64,000 nucleotides of DNA, from assembly GCF_002260525.1 (NCBI RefSeq), contig NZ_MRYI01000016.1, positions 62,001 to 126,000 on the forward strand, read 5' to 3'. The translations under genes and the position numbers were made by a program. The notes below the pieces were generated by a model. It had not been told where the DNA came from and did not search any database. It worked only from the letters and a program-made list of their open reading frames with translations. Source of the stretch: Hahella sp. CCB-MM4. Its GTDB lineage: Bacteria; Pseudomonadota; Gammaproteobacteria; Pseudomonadales; Oleiphilaceae. Positions 34,202-43,113 of this stretch are shown one piece after another. Within the stretch, counting starts at the first letter, position 1. The number at the start of each line of letters is the position of its first letter.

Positions 34202-34289
34202 TTTTCTAAAACAGTTGCCTGATGTATCTACAACCGTTATCCGACGAAACTGCAACAATTGTCCGGCGTTTCTACAGCAGCTGTCTGAT
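34202..34289. repeat. 22-bp tandem repeat, four copies, across the cheA stop codon
   Basis: Units at 34202-34223, 34224-34245, 34246-34267 and 34268-34289 each match a common 22-bp consensus at 17-20 positions (core CTACAACAGTTGTC). The last unit carries the final codons and stop of cheA on the - strand (IRQLL-stop); the other three fill most of the gap to cheB. Confidence 0.9.
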
Positions 34290-36536
34290 GGTATTGAGCA
34301 GGTTCACCTGGTCAAAACTGCTTTTTACGATATACGCGTTAGCGCCCACATCGAGTCCGCGTTCCTGGTCTTCCGGACTTTGCAGAGCGGTGACCAGAAC
34401 CACAGGCAGGCTGGATAATGATCGATACCTGCGGACTTTGTCGGTGAGCGTGAATCCATCCATATGGGGCATTTCGATATCCGAGACCAGCAGGTCAAAA
34501 TCGGATTGTCTTAACATGCTCCAGGCTTCCATCCCATCATTGGCTGTCGTCACCTCGTACCCTGCGTTTTCAAGAATGGTTTTCAGCAGGCCTCGCGAGG
34601 TGATGGAATCCTCTGCCACCAGGATCTTTGATCGTTGTCCGGGGGCTTCCTCTGAGTACATTGTTATGGAGGAGTGGGCTGTGGCACAGGCCGTTTGATA
34701 TAAATCCTGGGGATTGAGTACAGGTATGACCCTGCCGTCCCCTAGTTGTGTGGCGCCCAGAATATTGGGAACGCGGATCAGTTGTGGCCCCAGTGATTTC
34801 AGGATGATTTCTGTGTCATCAATGATTTCGTCCACCTGCAGACAGAAGTCTTTGCCGGCGGCGTAGAGTTGCACGGTCTGCAACCTGGTGCCTGAAATTC
34901 TTCTTTCCGTTTCGCCGTCCAGCTGCAGTATTTCGGCAAGCCTCCAGACAGGAAGCACTCTGTCGGCGACGGTGACGGTCATCCTGTTTTCAATGGTTCT
35001 GACTGACTCCAGCGGTAAACGCATCGCTCGAATAACCGCTTGTGCCGGAATCGCCATGATGAATTCATCCACCTTGACCAATAGGGCACGGAAAGTCGCC
35101 ATACTTACCGGTAAGCGCATGCTGAAGGATGTTCCCTGGCCGGGAGTGCTCTCCAGCTGCACCTGTCCGCCGATCTGTTCAATATTGTCACGAACAATGG
35201 CCAGACCCAGTCCGCGCCCCGAAATGTCAGTAATCATGGAACTGGTGGATAATCCCGAATTGAATATCTGGTGATAAATTTCCTGATCGCTCAGGTCTGA
35301 AGCATCCTCTTCATTGAGAATTTTCTGTTCGACGGCTTTGTTCCTGATCTTATCCGCATTCAGTCCCCGTCCATCGTCACTGATGGTGATCACAAATCTG
35401 GATGCGTCATCCTGGGAAAAATCAATCGACAATATTCCTGCGGCCGATTTACCTGCGACCAGTCTTTCAGATGGAGGCTCAATGCCATGATCAATTGCAT
35501 TCCGGATCAGATGCTGCAATGGAATCTTCAGTTCATCCAGAATACGTTTGTCCACCGTCAGCGAATCCCCTTCAACTGTCAGGTTAATCTGCTTGCCCGA
35601 TGCCTGGGCAATCTCCTTGGCCATGACTGGAATACCTTCCAGCAGAACATTGCAGGGGAGCAGCAAGACATTCTGCATTTCCAGATGCAGAGCTTCACTG
35701 GCCGTGGCAATGTTCCTGGCAACCTGTTCAGCATTTCGGGCCAGTATGCTCAGGCGATATTCCCATTGCCCAAGGTAGTCAATGACCCAATCGCTGAATT
35801 CCAGAAGCGTTTGCTGCTCGTCGGGGATTGCCTGTTTTAAATGCTCTGACTGCTGCCTGATCTGACGACAGGCAATCGCAATGTTGTGACGATGTCTGTG
35901 CCACTCAGTGAAATTATTGGCGGCCTCTTCTGCATGGGAGTGTGTTTGGACCGCTTCAAGTTTGGATTGTTGGAGGTCTTCAATATGAAACAGCAGAGTG
36001 TCCAGGCTTGTAACGTCTACCTTCAAGCGCCGCTTGGAGTTGACCGGACCAATGGGGGGCAATGGTGAAGTCGAGTCCTCCAATACCTGAGCGGAATCTG
36101 ACGCGGCTTCTTCTTGTGGAAACGTTGCGCTGGCGTCCGGTTCGCCTGTTGCCAGGCTGTCCGACTCCAGTTGGATGCAAAGCATTGGTAAAGAGTCCGG
36201 CGCTTTGGCATCCGGATGTTTGATCAAGTGATGCAACATTTTTTCGGCTTGTCTGCATAGCTCCAGGTGCTGCTGATTAAACTCCTGTTGGTTTTTCCTG
36301 ATCCGGGCAAACAGGCTTTCCCAGGCCTGACACAGGATTTCCACGTCTCCCAGTGCGACAGCGCGGGAAGCTCCTTTGAGACTGTGAATCTCACGATAAA
36401 CGGTTTCCAGCAATGCCGGGTCGACAGGTGGGGTTGCCATTGCAAGACGATCGGCCAGGTTACCAAGGCGCTCCCCTGCCTCCGCAGTAAAAGCGACCAG
36501 CAGGCGTTTGCGAAGACTTTCGTTATACTTTCCCAT
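34272..36536 (-). CDS. cheA: Hybrid CheA-type histidine kinase with C-terminal receiver
   Basis: 754 residues: HPt domain with His51 (REIHSLKGASRAV), a long linker, helical dimer region, HATPase (HLIRNAIDHGIEPP, DDGRGLN, GRGLGLAIVRD), CheW-like domain and a receiver (VAEDS, LLVSDIEMPHMDG). The CheA-receiver fusion is the WspE/FrzE layout. It autophosphorylates within a receptor-CheW array and should pass phosphate to its own receiver, CheB and the hub protein. It lies between two cheW/cheR genes and cheB in one operon. Confidence 0.95.
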   Translation of the reverse strand: MGKYNESLRKRLLVAFTAEAGERLGNLADRLAMATPPVDPALLETVYREIHSLKGASRAVALGDVEILCQAWESLFARIRKNQQEFNQQHLELCRQAEKMLHHLIKHPDAKAPDSLPMLCIQLESDSLATGEPDASATFPQEEAASDSAQVLEDSTSPLPPIGPVNSKRRLKVDVTSLDTLLFHIEDLQQSKLEAVQTHSHAEEAANNFTEWHRHRHNIAIACRQIRQQSEHLKQAIPDEQQTLLEFSDWVIDYLGQWEYRLSILARNAEQVARNIATASEALHLEMQNVLLLPCNVLLEGIPVMAKEIAQASGKQINLTVEGDSLTVDKRILDELKIPLQHLIRNAIDHGIEPPSERLVAGKSAAGILSIDFSQDDASRFVITISDDGRGLNADKIRNKAVEQKILNEEDASDLSDQEIYHQIFNSGLSTSSMITDISGRGLGLAIVRDNIEQIGGQVQLESTPGQGTSFSMRLPVSMATFRALLVKVDEFIMAIPAQAVIRAMRLPLESVRTIENRMTVTVADRVLPVWRLAEILQLDGETERRISGTRLQTVQLYAAGKDFCLQVDEIIDDTEIILKSLGPQLIRVPNILGATQLGDGRVIPVLNPQDLYQTACATAHSSITMYSEEAPGQRSKILVAEDSITSRGLLKTILENAGYEVTTANDGMEAWSMLRQSDFDLLVSDIEMPHMDGFTLTDKVRRYRSLSSLPVVLVTALQSPEDQERGLDVGANAYIVKSSFDQVNLLNTIRQLL

Positions 36537-36609
36537 AGCTGAGACCGATAATCATTGGTGTTACACGTTGGCTTAATCAATATTGAGAATTTTTGCCATA
36601 CAACCTTCC

Positions 36610-37215
36610 TCAACCCAGTGCGTTCACAATCAATTTTGGGTCGGCCAGTAGTCTGGCCGCATCAAGAACGGCATATTGCGACGACGTTATGCCGTAAAGG
36701 TAGTCACTTTGGGGGCCGCCCAGATATTCCGGCGTCGGTAAAATGTCGTTCTCGTATATGGCGTGCATGCCGATAACCTGGTCTGTGAGCAGTCCGAATT
36801 CCATGGTTTCCTCTGCAATGATCAGCAGGCTGTTACGGTCGGTGAGGCCTTTTTGGGGAAGTTTGAACAACACCCTCAGGTCGACGATGGAAACCATTCT
36901 GCCCATGTAACTGACCACGCCCATAATATGAGACGGCGTGCAGGGAATCGGGGCAATCTGCCTGGCGGGTATTACCGTAACCACGTATTCCGGGGGGACG
37001 GCGTATACCTCTCCTGCAATCAGGAATAAAAGCCAATCTTTGCTGGTTCGCTCCTGAAGATCTTCCTGCACGGTGGCGAGCGTTTTGGCACGCTCTTTTA
37101 AGAGCCGGTTTGTCATTTCCGGCGACGGGCTGAACTCTTCGCTAAGCACGTGTTGGCTATGCCTCAGCTGCTGCTTGAGAGCTTCCCAGTCAATGGCCCC
37201 GGAGACTGATGACAT
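36610..37215 (-). CDS. cheW: CheW-type coupling protein (longer form)
   Basis: Links receptors to CheA. 201 residues, longer than classical CheW because of about 60 N-terminal helical residues before the CheW fold (LLFLIAGEVYAVPPEYVVTVIP, GVVSYMGRMVSIVDLRVLF). The extended form matches WspD. It starts 2 nt before the end of cheR in the same operon. Confidence 0.92.
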   Translation of the reverse strand: MSSVSGAIDWEALKQQLRHSQHVLSEEFSPSPEMTNRLLKERAKTLATVQEDLQERTSKDWLLFLIAGEVYAVPPEYVVTVIPARQIAPIPCTPSHIMGVVSYMGRMVSIVDLRVLFKLPQKGLTDRNSLLIIAEETMEFGLLTDQVIGMHAIYENDILPTPEYLGGPQSDYLYGITSSQYAVLDAARLLADPKLIVNALG

Positions 37216-37217
37216 GT

Positions 37218-38924
37218 CTAAAGCTCCCTTAACGTTTCAGCAATCAATGTATTCAGGTCACTGACTGTCAGTCCGTCACCCTCCGGGATTGGTGCTTCAG
37301 GAGACCATTGCAGCAAAAGTTCCCGGCAATTTCTAAGATGCTTTTTGGCTTCTTTCGGCTGCTGCAACCTCAGGTTCAGAAGTCCTGTGAAATAATGGGC
37401 AAGAATAAAATCAGGCTGTAAATAGAGCATATTGCCCAACCATTTGAGGGCTCTGTGTGGTTGTTCTCTTTCAATGTCGACTGTCGCTAGAATCCAATAG
37501 GGGGCCGGCTCCAGACGGTTCAATTCAATGACTGCCCGTGCCCACTCTTCAGCTTGCAGCAGTTGATTCAAATTGGCGTGACAGCGTGCATTCAGTAATC
37601 CGCATTGAATCCGTTGTCCCGGGCTGAGAGAATGTGGTGGCCGGTTTTTGATAATCTCCAGGCAATCTGCGTAGGCGCCCTCTACGAACAGCCTGTTGGC
37701 TTCGACTATAAAATCGGTTCCAGGTGATTCAAGAGGATGACTGATGTCCGGTTCCGCAGAGTGTTGCGTGTCGGGCGACCAGCGCTCTTCCTGAGAATTT
37801 TCTCGAGCCTGCTCAGCCAAATCAGAAAAGCCGGATAAACCAGAAGACTCGGGGAAGCCAGAGGAGTCAGGAAAGCCAGAAGAGTCAGAAACGTGAGATG
37901 AGTCAGAAAAGTGAAGAGAATGAGGAGTATTCGATAAGTGGGCAGGTTCAGCCTCAAACCCCTGTATTTCTCCGGAAGAGGATGTCCAGGCACTGTCATC
38001 CGGAGGCAGGGGCATTGCTTGGTAAAGGTCGAAGGGCGTTTGCTTTAAGACGACGGAACTCGGCCAGTGATCCAATGCCACTCCCGCATTCTGGCATATC
38101 AGGCTTTCAGCGGCAGAAAGCAACAGAACGCCATTTCCAGACAGACGTTTCAACAGATTCAGCAAAGTATTGCTGGCCTGCTCAGTACTGAAATACATGA
38201 GGACATTGCGGCACAGAATAGCGTCAAACTCTGCATCTGTTGGCGCCAATACATCAGGTTTTCCGGAGCGTTCTACATCAATCAGGTTGAATTGACTGAA
38301 CTGAACCCACCGAGTGAACTCGGGTTTTATCTTCCAATGTCGTTTGCCGGTCAATGGCGTGAAATATCTGTTTCGCCAACTGGGGTTGGTCTGTCTGAAA
38401 GACCAGGAGCTGTATTCTCCCCGTTGGCCCTTAGACAGGGACTTGGCATCAATATCGGTTGCGAGTATCCGAATATCCCATTGATCGGCATCGGGAATGA
38501 GTTGATGTAACAGGAAAGCCAATGTATAGGCTTCCTCTCCACTGCAACACCCGGCACTCCAGAACCTTAGTCGTCTCCTGCCTTGCTGACGTCGCTCGGC
38601 AACGAGCTCCGGTAGAAAGTTTGAACCAAAGTGCAGCCAGAATTCAGGGTCCCGAAAAAAATAGGTTTCGCCGATGGTTAATTCCTGGGAAAGGTGATGG
38701 AGGATGTGGGGGGAAGGATGTTTTTTCAACAATTCCCGAATGAGTTGGCTGTCATTTTCACAACCTGCGCTCATGGCGGCCTGGCTCAGATGGCATCTGA
38801 GTTCACTCCATCTGTCCAAGGGAAAGTGGAGTCCCCACAAAGACTCAATCTTCTGCTGAATCAGCTTCTGTTTGACTCTGGAAACTTCTGATTTCCTGTG
38901 TCCACTAGTGGTCAGGCATGGCAT
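37218..38924 (-). CDS. cheR: CheR methyltransferase with C-terminal TPR-like repeats
   Basis: Methylates receptor glutamates with S-adenosylmethionine. From ATG 38924, which has AGGGA just upstream and overlaps the cheW end by 20 nt, it has 568 residues; ATG 38945 is possible. Motifs: TIGETYFFRDPEFW, FWSAGCCSGEEAYTLA for the cofactor, ILATDID, ILCRNVLMYF. A Ser-rich linker (about 330-385) with FxDSSGF-type repeats leads to a helical C-terminal part that looks like TPRs (EWARAVIELNRLEP, ALKWLGNMLYLQPD). CheR-TPR is the WspC layout. Confidence 0.93.
   Translation of the reverse strand: MPCLTTSGHRKSEVSRVKQKLIQQKIESLWGLHFPLDRWSELRCHLSQAAMSAGCENDSQLIRELLKKHPSPHILHHLSQELTIGETYFFRDPEFWLHFGSNFLPELVAERRQQGRRRLRFWSAGCCSGEEAYTLAFLLHQLIPDADQWDIRILATDIDAKSLSKGQRGEYSSWSFRQTNPSWRNRYFTPLTGKRHWKIKPEFTRWVQFSQFNLIDVERSGKPDVLAPTDAEFDAILCRNVLMYFSTEQASNTLLNLLKRLSGNGVLLLSAAESLICQNAGVALDHWPSSVVLKQTPFDLYQAMPLPPDDSAWTSSSGEIQGFEAEPAHLSNTPHSLHFSDSSHVSDSSGFPDSSGFPESSGLSGFSDLAEQARENSQEERWSPDTQHSAEPDISHPLESPGTDFIVEANRLFVEGAYADCLEIIKNRPPHSLSPGQRIQCGLLNARCHANLNQLLQAEEWARAVIELNRLEPAPYWILATVDIEREQPHRALKWLGNMLYLQPDFILAHYFTGLLNLRLQQPKEAKKHLRNCRELLLQWSPEAPIPEGDGLTVSDLNTLIAETLREL
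37795..37925 (-). repeat. Short imperfect repeats in the CheR linker
   Basis: A stretch rich in GACTC/GAGTC-type triplet runs encodes repeated SGFPDSS / SGFPESS / SDSSHVSDSS units. Lengths vary but the frame is kept. It lies exactly between the methyltransferase and TPR-like parts. Confidence 0.6.
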
Positions 38925-39369
38925 CCCTAAGCTCCTTTTGCTCATTCAGATTCAGCAAAGCAGAGACATCATGAATCAGTAATATGCCATCGGGTAACGA
39001 AGCAATGCCTTTTAGCATGGCAGAAGGAGATGGCAGAATTCCGTTAGCGATGGATTCTGATACCGTTGTACAGAACACATCGTCAACGCTGTCTACCAGA
39101 AGAAGCAAATCAAGCCTTGTGCAGGAAGCCCATATGAGACGGTCTTCAATATGTGGCGGGCGGGGCGGGAGGCCGAATTTTTGGCGTAAGTCTACCACTG
39201 GCAGGAGTTTTCCCTGCACATTGATGACCCCGCAAATAGCATGCGGTGCCTGTGGTATAGGACAAATCGCAACAGTCCGTAGTACCTTCCTGATACTGTC
39301 CAGCTCAATTGCATAGCTTTGCTCATCGAGACTAAAGCGCAGCAGTTGAACTTCCGTGACTTCCTGCAT
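38905..39369 (-). CDS. cheW: CheW-type coupling protein (short form)
   Basis: 154 residues, the classical CheW size and fold (LLRFSLDEQSYAIELDSIRKVL, GVINVQGKLLPVVDLRQKFGLP, LLLLVDSVDDVF). It is the first gene of the operon, so the promoter lies in the roughly 160 nt upstream, which shows no clear motif. It corresponds to WspB. Confidence 0.93.
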   Translation of the reverse strand: MQEVTEVQLLRFSLDEQSYAIELDSIRKVLRTVAICPIPQAPHAICGVINVQGKLLPVVDLRQKFGLPPRPPHIEDRLIWASCTRLDLLLLVDSVDDVFCTTVSESIANGILPSPSAMLKGIASLPDGILLIHDVSALLNLNEQKELRDAMPDH

Positions 39370-39528
39370 GGCATATCTCCTCAGATCAGTTTAAGCATAG
39401 CCCCCATGCTGTCTTTTGTACAAACGGAGTGGAGGTGCAAATGAACTTATGAAGTTACAGTTTGTAAAAGGGGCTGAGTGGGTATCAAAAGGGGAGAGCA
39501 GGCATCGGAAAGATGCAGAGAAGAAACC

Positions 39529-39550
39529 GGCCCCGTTGAGAAACGGGGCC
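39529..39550 (-). terminator. Intrinsic terminator of the thiolase gene
   Basis: Perfect 9-bp arms GGCCCCGTT / AACGGGGCC around a 4-nt loop, 8 nt past the thiolase stop, with GGTTTCTTC following on the - strand. A good intrinsic terminator. Confidence 0.8.
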
Positions 39551-39558
39551 TGTAGGGA

Positions 39559-40737
39559 TCAGCGTTCGATGGCCAGGGCAACTCCCATTCCGCCACCAAT
39601 ACATAGGGTCGCCAACCCTTTGCGGGCATCCCGCTTGATCAACTCATGCAGCAAGGTTACTAACACTCGGCAGCCTGAAGCGCCAATAGGGTGACCCAGC
39701 GCAATTGCCCCGCCATTGACGTTGACAATTTCTGTGTTCCAGCCCAGATCACGATTGACGGCAATCGATTGCGCGGCAAAGGCTTCATTGGCTTCCACCA
39801 GGTCAAGGTCGTCGACACTCCAGCCGGCTTTTTCCAGGCAGCGACGCGTAGCAGGGACCGGACCAGTTCCCATGATCGATGGGTCTACGCCGGCGTTGGC
39901 GTAGGCTGCGATAGTGGCCAGCGGGGTCAAGCCCAGCTCTTTGGCTTTTTCTTCGCTGCACAGAAGAACAGCTGCTGCCCCATCATTCAGGGCTGAAGCA
40001 TTGCCCGCGGTGACAGAGCCATCCTTTTTGAATGCCGGACGAAGTTTGGAAAGTGCGTCAGCGGTTGTCCCGTGACGGGGATTTTCATCCTGCTCGACAA
40101 TGAGAGGATCCCCTTTACGCTGCGGGACACTGACTGGCGTGATCTCGTCGGCGAAACGACCGGCCACCTGAGCCGCTTCGGCTTTCTGCTGTGATGCAGC
40201 GGCAAAGGCGTCCTGTTCTTCCCGGCTGATGTCGTATTTGGCAACAATGTTTTCCGCCGTGATTCCCATGTGGTAGTCGTTAAAAGCATCCCATAGGCCG
40301 TCTTTGATCATGGTATCCACGAGTTCCCAGTTGCCCATGCGCTGACCGCCGCGGGAGTTGGGCAGTACATGAGGAGCCTGACTCATGTTTTCCTGGCCGC
40401 CGGCGATGACGATATCCGCATCACCTAACGCAATCGCCTGTGCCCCCAGATGAACGGCTTTGAGTCCGGAACCACAGACTTTGTTAATGGTCATGGCCGG
40501 GACTCCGTTGGGCAGACCAGCCCTGATGGCGGCCTGTCTGGCAGGATTCTGCCCGCTTCCGGCCGTCAACACCTGGCCCAATAGAACTTCGTCCACTTGG
40601 GTGGGGGCCACGCCGGTTTGTTCCAAAAGGTGTTGTATGACGATACTGCCCAAGGTGTCTGCGCTGACTGTGGAAAGTGCTCCGCCGAAAGCTCCTATAG
40701 GGGTTCGTGTGGCGGCTGCGATAACCACTTTTTTCAT
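39559..40737 (-). CDS. Acetyl-CoA C-acetyltransferase (thiolase)
   Basis: Condenses two acetyl-CoA to acetoacetyl-CoA or runs in reverse; used in polyhydroxybutyrate, ketone or fatty-acid paths. 392 residues, the size of biosynthetic tetrameric thiolases (PhaA/AtoB). The nucleophile Cys lies in [11 protein letters not shown], the active His in GHPIGASG, and the second Cys in LCIGGGMG. It stands alone with its own terminator, so the pathway is not shown by neighbours. Confidence 0.95.
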   Translation of the reverse strand: MKKVVIAAATRTPIGAFGGALSTVSADTLGSIVIQHLLEQTGVAPTQVDEVLLGQVLTAGSGQNPARQAAIRAGLPNGVPAMTINKVCGSGLKAVHLGAQAIALGDADIVIAGGQENMSQAPHVLPNSRGGQRMGNWELVDTMIKDGLWDAFNDYHMGITAENIVAKYDISREEQDAFAAASQQKAEAAQVAGRFADEITPVSVPQRKGDPLIVEQDENPRHGTTADALSKLRPAFKKDGSVTAGNASALNDGAAAVLLCSEEKAKELGLTPLATIAAYANAGVDPSIMGTGPVPATRRCLEKAGWSVDDLDLVEANEAFAAQSIAVNRDLGWNTEIVNVNGGAIALGHPIGASGCRVLVTLLHELIKRDARKGLATLCIGGGMGVALAIER

Positions 40738-40907
40738 GATGTGCCTCTCCTTATTTGGATGTGTGCAAAATGTGTATTGTTATTATTTTTATCGTCGTAT
40801 TAAGGGGTCGTTGGCGTTCCATTTTACCGCTTGTTGCGATGCTTGAGCGCCAATTGCCCCTGTCGCTCTGTCAAAGTTGGAAATTCTGTCTCAATATCTG
40901 ATCGCCC

Positions 40908-42140
40908 CTATGATTCCAGAGACGCCTTGTCTATCTGTGTGACTGCGTCGATTCGCAGCATGTCCAATTGTTCCCTGAGCTTTGTACCCTTAAAACCTTT
41001 TTCGACAAGGGTCTTGGGGCTGATGTTCTTGCAGGCAGCCAATGCCAACCGCAGGAAGTCTGCCTGGGGATAGGGGAGGGTTTCCCATCCGGGGCGGCCA
41101 CGGGCATCAGCTTCACAAGCCAGCAAAAATAGATTGAATCGTTCAGGCCGGCGCCAGGCGTCACAGCGGTCCAGCAGCTTCACGACAGACACCGGCTCTA
41201 GTGTCAGTACCTTATGACATTCGGTATGGCATTCGGCCACCAGCAGAGCGAGCTCTTTGGCCGATTTGGACGTTTTCAGTCTATCGCACAATGCCCTGAT
41301 GGTCGGTAAGCCGTTGGCACCATGGTTGATATGTCGGGGTAGCTCTTCCTTCGGGGTCAGCCCTTTGCCGATATCGTGACATAGCACGGCGAACCGGGTG
41401 TCCGTGTCGACATTCAGTTTTGCCGCTTCCTGCAGGCAAAGCAGGAGATGGATACCGGTATCCACCTCGGGATGATACTTCTCCTCCTGGGGAACACCGA
41501 ATAAGCTTTCCAGTTCCGGGAATAGAGGTCCCAATGCTTGGGTGTCGTGGAGGACATTGATAAAAATCCAGGGCGACTTTTCTCCCAATGCCCGTTGGGT
41601 TTCCTGCCATACTCTCTCTGCGGTCAGGGCTTCCAGCTCACCGGAGGCAGCAATGGTGGACATGAGGTGCAGCGTTTCCGGTGCGATTTCAAACCCCAGG
41701 CGATGAAAGCGGGCTGCAAATCTGGCTACTCTCAACACCCGCAGGGGATCCTCTGCAAATGCGTCAGAGACATGGCGCAGCACCCGATTTTTCAGGTCTT
41801 CTGCGCCATTATATGGATCCACCAGTTCGCCGGATTCGTCCATAGCGATCGCATTAATGGTGAGATCCCGTCGTTTCAGGTCTTCCTCCAGGGTAATATC
41901 CGGCGCAAAGTCACAGATGAACCCGGTATAGCCTCGGCCGCTCTTGCGCTCGGTTCTTGCAAGTGCATGCTCTTCCTTGGTTTCCGGGTGCAGAAACACC
42001 GGAAAATCTGCGCCGACCTGCTGATAACCCTGGGCCAGCATTTCCTCGGGGGTAGCTCCTACGACTACCCAGTCCCGGTCTTTGCTGGGGATACCGAGTA
42101 GTTGGTCCCTGACTGCACCACCGACCAGATAACGTTGCAT
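40908..42140 (-). CDS. cca: Multifunctional CCA-adding tRNA nucleotidyltransferase
   Basis: Builds and repairs the 3' CCA end of tRNA. 410 residues, the E. coli-type length with a C-terminal HD domain giving phosphatase and phosphodiesterase activity. Motifs: [18 protein letters not shown] with the metal-binding Asp pair, [19 protein letters not shown], and [11 protein letters not shown] for the HD centre. Divergent from flgP. Confidence 0.96.
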   Translation of the reverse strand: MQRYLVGGAVRDQLLGIPSKDRDWVVVGATPEEMLAQGYQQVGADFPVFLHPETKEEHALARTERKSGRGYTGFICDFAPDITLEEDLKRRDLTINAIAMDESGELVDPYNGAEDLKNRVLRHVSDAFAEDPLRVLRVARFAARFHRLGFEIAPETLHLMSTIAASGELEALTAERVWQETQRALGEKSPWIFINVLHDTQALGPLFPELESLFGVPQEEKYHPEVDTGIHLLLCLQEAAKLNVDTDTRFAVLCHDIGKGLTPKEELPRHINHGANGLPTIRALCDRLKTSKSAKELALLVAECHTECHKVLTLEPVSVVKLLDRCDAWRRPERFNLFLLACEADARGRPGWETLPYPQADFLRLALAACKNISPKTLVEKGFKGTKLREQLDMLRIDAVTQIDKASLES

Positions 42141-42441
42141 AAACTTCCTGATTCTGAATATTGACCGGCTAGATTACCCGGCTTGTGGATCGTCCACAAG
42201 GCATGACCGATGCTGTTATGGCACGAAAATTTCATTGCTTGTATAAAACCGTGACATCGCACAATTGCGGCAAAATTGTGCCGGGCCACTGTCCTCACTC
42301 ATGCCTTCACCTATGTCCTATGTTTGGTTATAGGTGTTAATAGGGCGGTGAATGATGAGCAGGGTGGCAAAAGAGAATAGGTAGCAACGTTGCTCTCCTT
42401 CTTCCATAAAAGGCAAATGCACGTTCCATAAATAAAGGTAA
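42141..42441. other. Divergent promoter region of cca and flgP
   Basis: No gene. It holds the palindrome at 42259-42281 and a 22/25-bp direct repeat at 42402-42448. A GTATAAAA box at 42241-42248 could be a -10 element. No flagellar sigma-28 or proper sigma-54 sequence was found; TGGCACG...TTGCT near 42220 has the wrong spacing. Confidence 0.5.
42259..42281. promoter_or_regulatory. Palindrome in the cca-flgP spacer, possible operator
   Basis: GCACAATT at 42259-42266 and AATTGTGC at 42274-42281 form a perfect 8-bp inverted repeat with a 7-bp spacer, just after an AT-rich GTATAAAA box. It could bind a dimeric regulator; the factor is unknown. Confidence 0.4.
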
Positions 42442-42448
42442 ATGCACG
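42402..42448 (+). repeat. Duplicated initiation region of flgP
   Basis: A 22-nt segment at 42402-42423 is repeated in a 25-nt form at 42424-42448. Both run from TTCCATAA through AAAGG to AAATGCACG, so ribosome site and start codon are doubled. The first copy would start a frame of only four codons (M-H-V-P-stop); the second starts flgP. Confidence 0.85.
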
Positions 42449-43113
42449 TGACGATTTCAAAAACCTCTGACCGTAACCATGATTTCCGTCTCAGTCCGGG
42501 GATTGGCTGGTTGGCGCTGGTGGCTGTTTCAGTCGTTCTGGCAGCCTGTCAGGCCCCTGTTCAGAACCAGAATGCCAATGGGCAACAGTCTGCCATGCAG
42601 GACTACGATCCGATCGTGATCCGGGTGTCCGGGTATGGTACCTATGAAGACCCCAAGCATGCGTCGTCTCAACGCATGAGATTGCTGGCAATGCGAGCGT
42701 CCAAACTCGATGCCTATCGGGCATTGGCGGAGCGAATCTATGGCACTGTGATCTATGGTTCTTCATCTGTCCAGGCACTGGTGCTGCAGCATGATGAATT
42801 CAAAACCATGGTGGACAGTGTGATCCGGGGAGCTCGGGTCATGAGTATTTCAGAAATGAAGGGCGGTGGTTTTGAAACAGTCCTGGAAGTGGTTCTGGAG
42901 CCCAGGTTCCGACAGTGTCTTACCAATGTGAACTACTTCCGCTATACAGAAGAATGCCGCATGCCGTTGCCTCACGGTGATCCGGAAATCCATGCCAGCA
43001 TGGAGGCCCCTGCCACTGGAACCAGCAGTATGTACTACATCGGTAGTCAGCCTGAAAATAAAAATGGCAGCCAGTCTGGCAATAGTGAAAGCGGCGAGAC
43101 CATGAAGGAATGA
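42442..43113 (+). CDS. flgP: FlgP-like outer-membrane lipoprotein
   Basis: Flagellar basal-body accessory lipoprotein of the LPP20/FlgP type, which with FlgT helps form the outer-membrane H-ring of polar flagella in Vibrio. 223 residues with a lipoprotein signal (LALVAVSVVLAAC) after a polar lead. The conserved part includes IRVSGYGTYEDP, LAMRASKLDAYRALAERIYG and VLEVVLEPRF. The C-terminal tail is polar and Asn/Ser-rich. The stop overlaps the flgT start (ATGA), so translation is coupled. flgO, usual in Vibrio, is not here. Confidence 0.88.
   Translation: MHVTISKTSDRNHDFRLSPGIGWLALVAVSVVLAACQAPVQNQNANGQQSAMQDYDPIVIRVSGYGTYEDPKHASSQRMRLLAMRASKLDAYRALAERIYGTVIYGSSSVQALVLQHDEFKTMVDSVIRGARVMSISEMKGGGFETVLEVVLEPRFRQCLTNVNYFRYTEECRMPLPHGDPEIHASMEAPATGTSSMYYIGSQPENKNGSQSGNSESGETMKE

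Noticed and set aside
42215-42245. Sigma-54 promoter before flgP (TGGCACG...TTGCT)
   Set aside because: GG and GC are 15 bases apart instead of 10.
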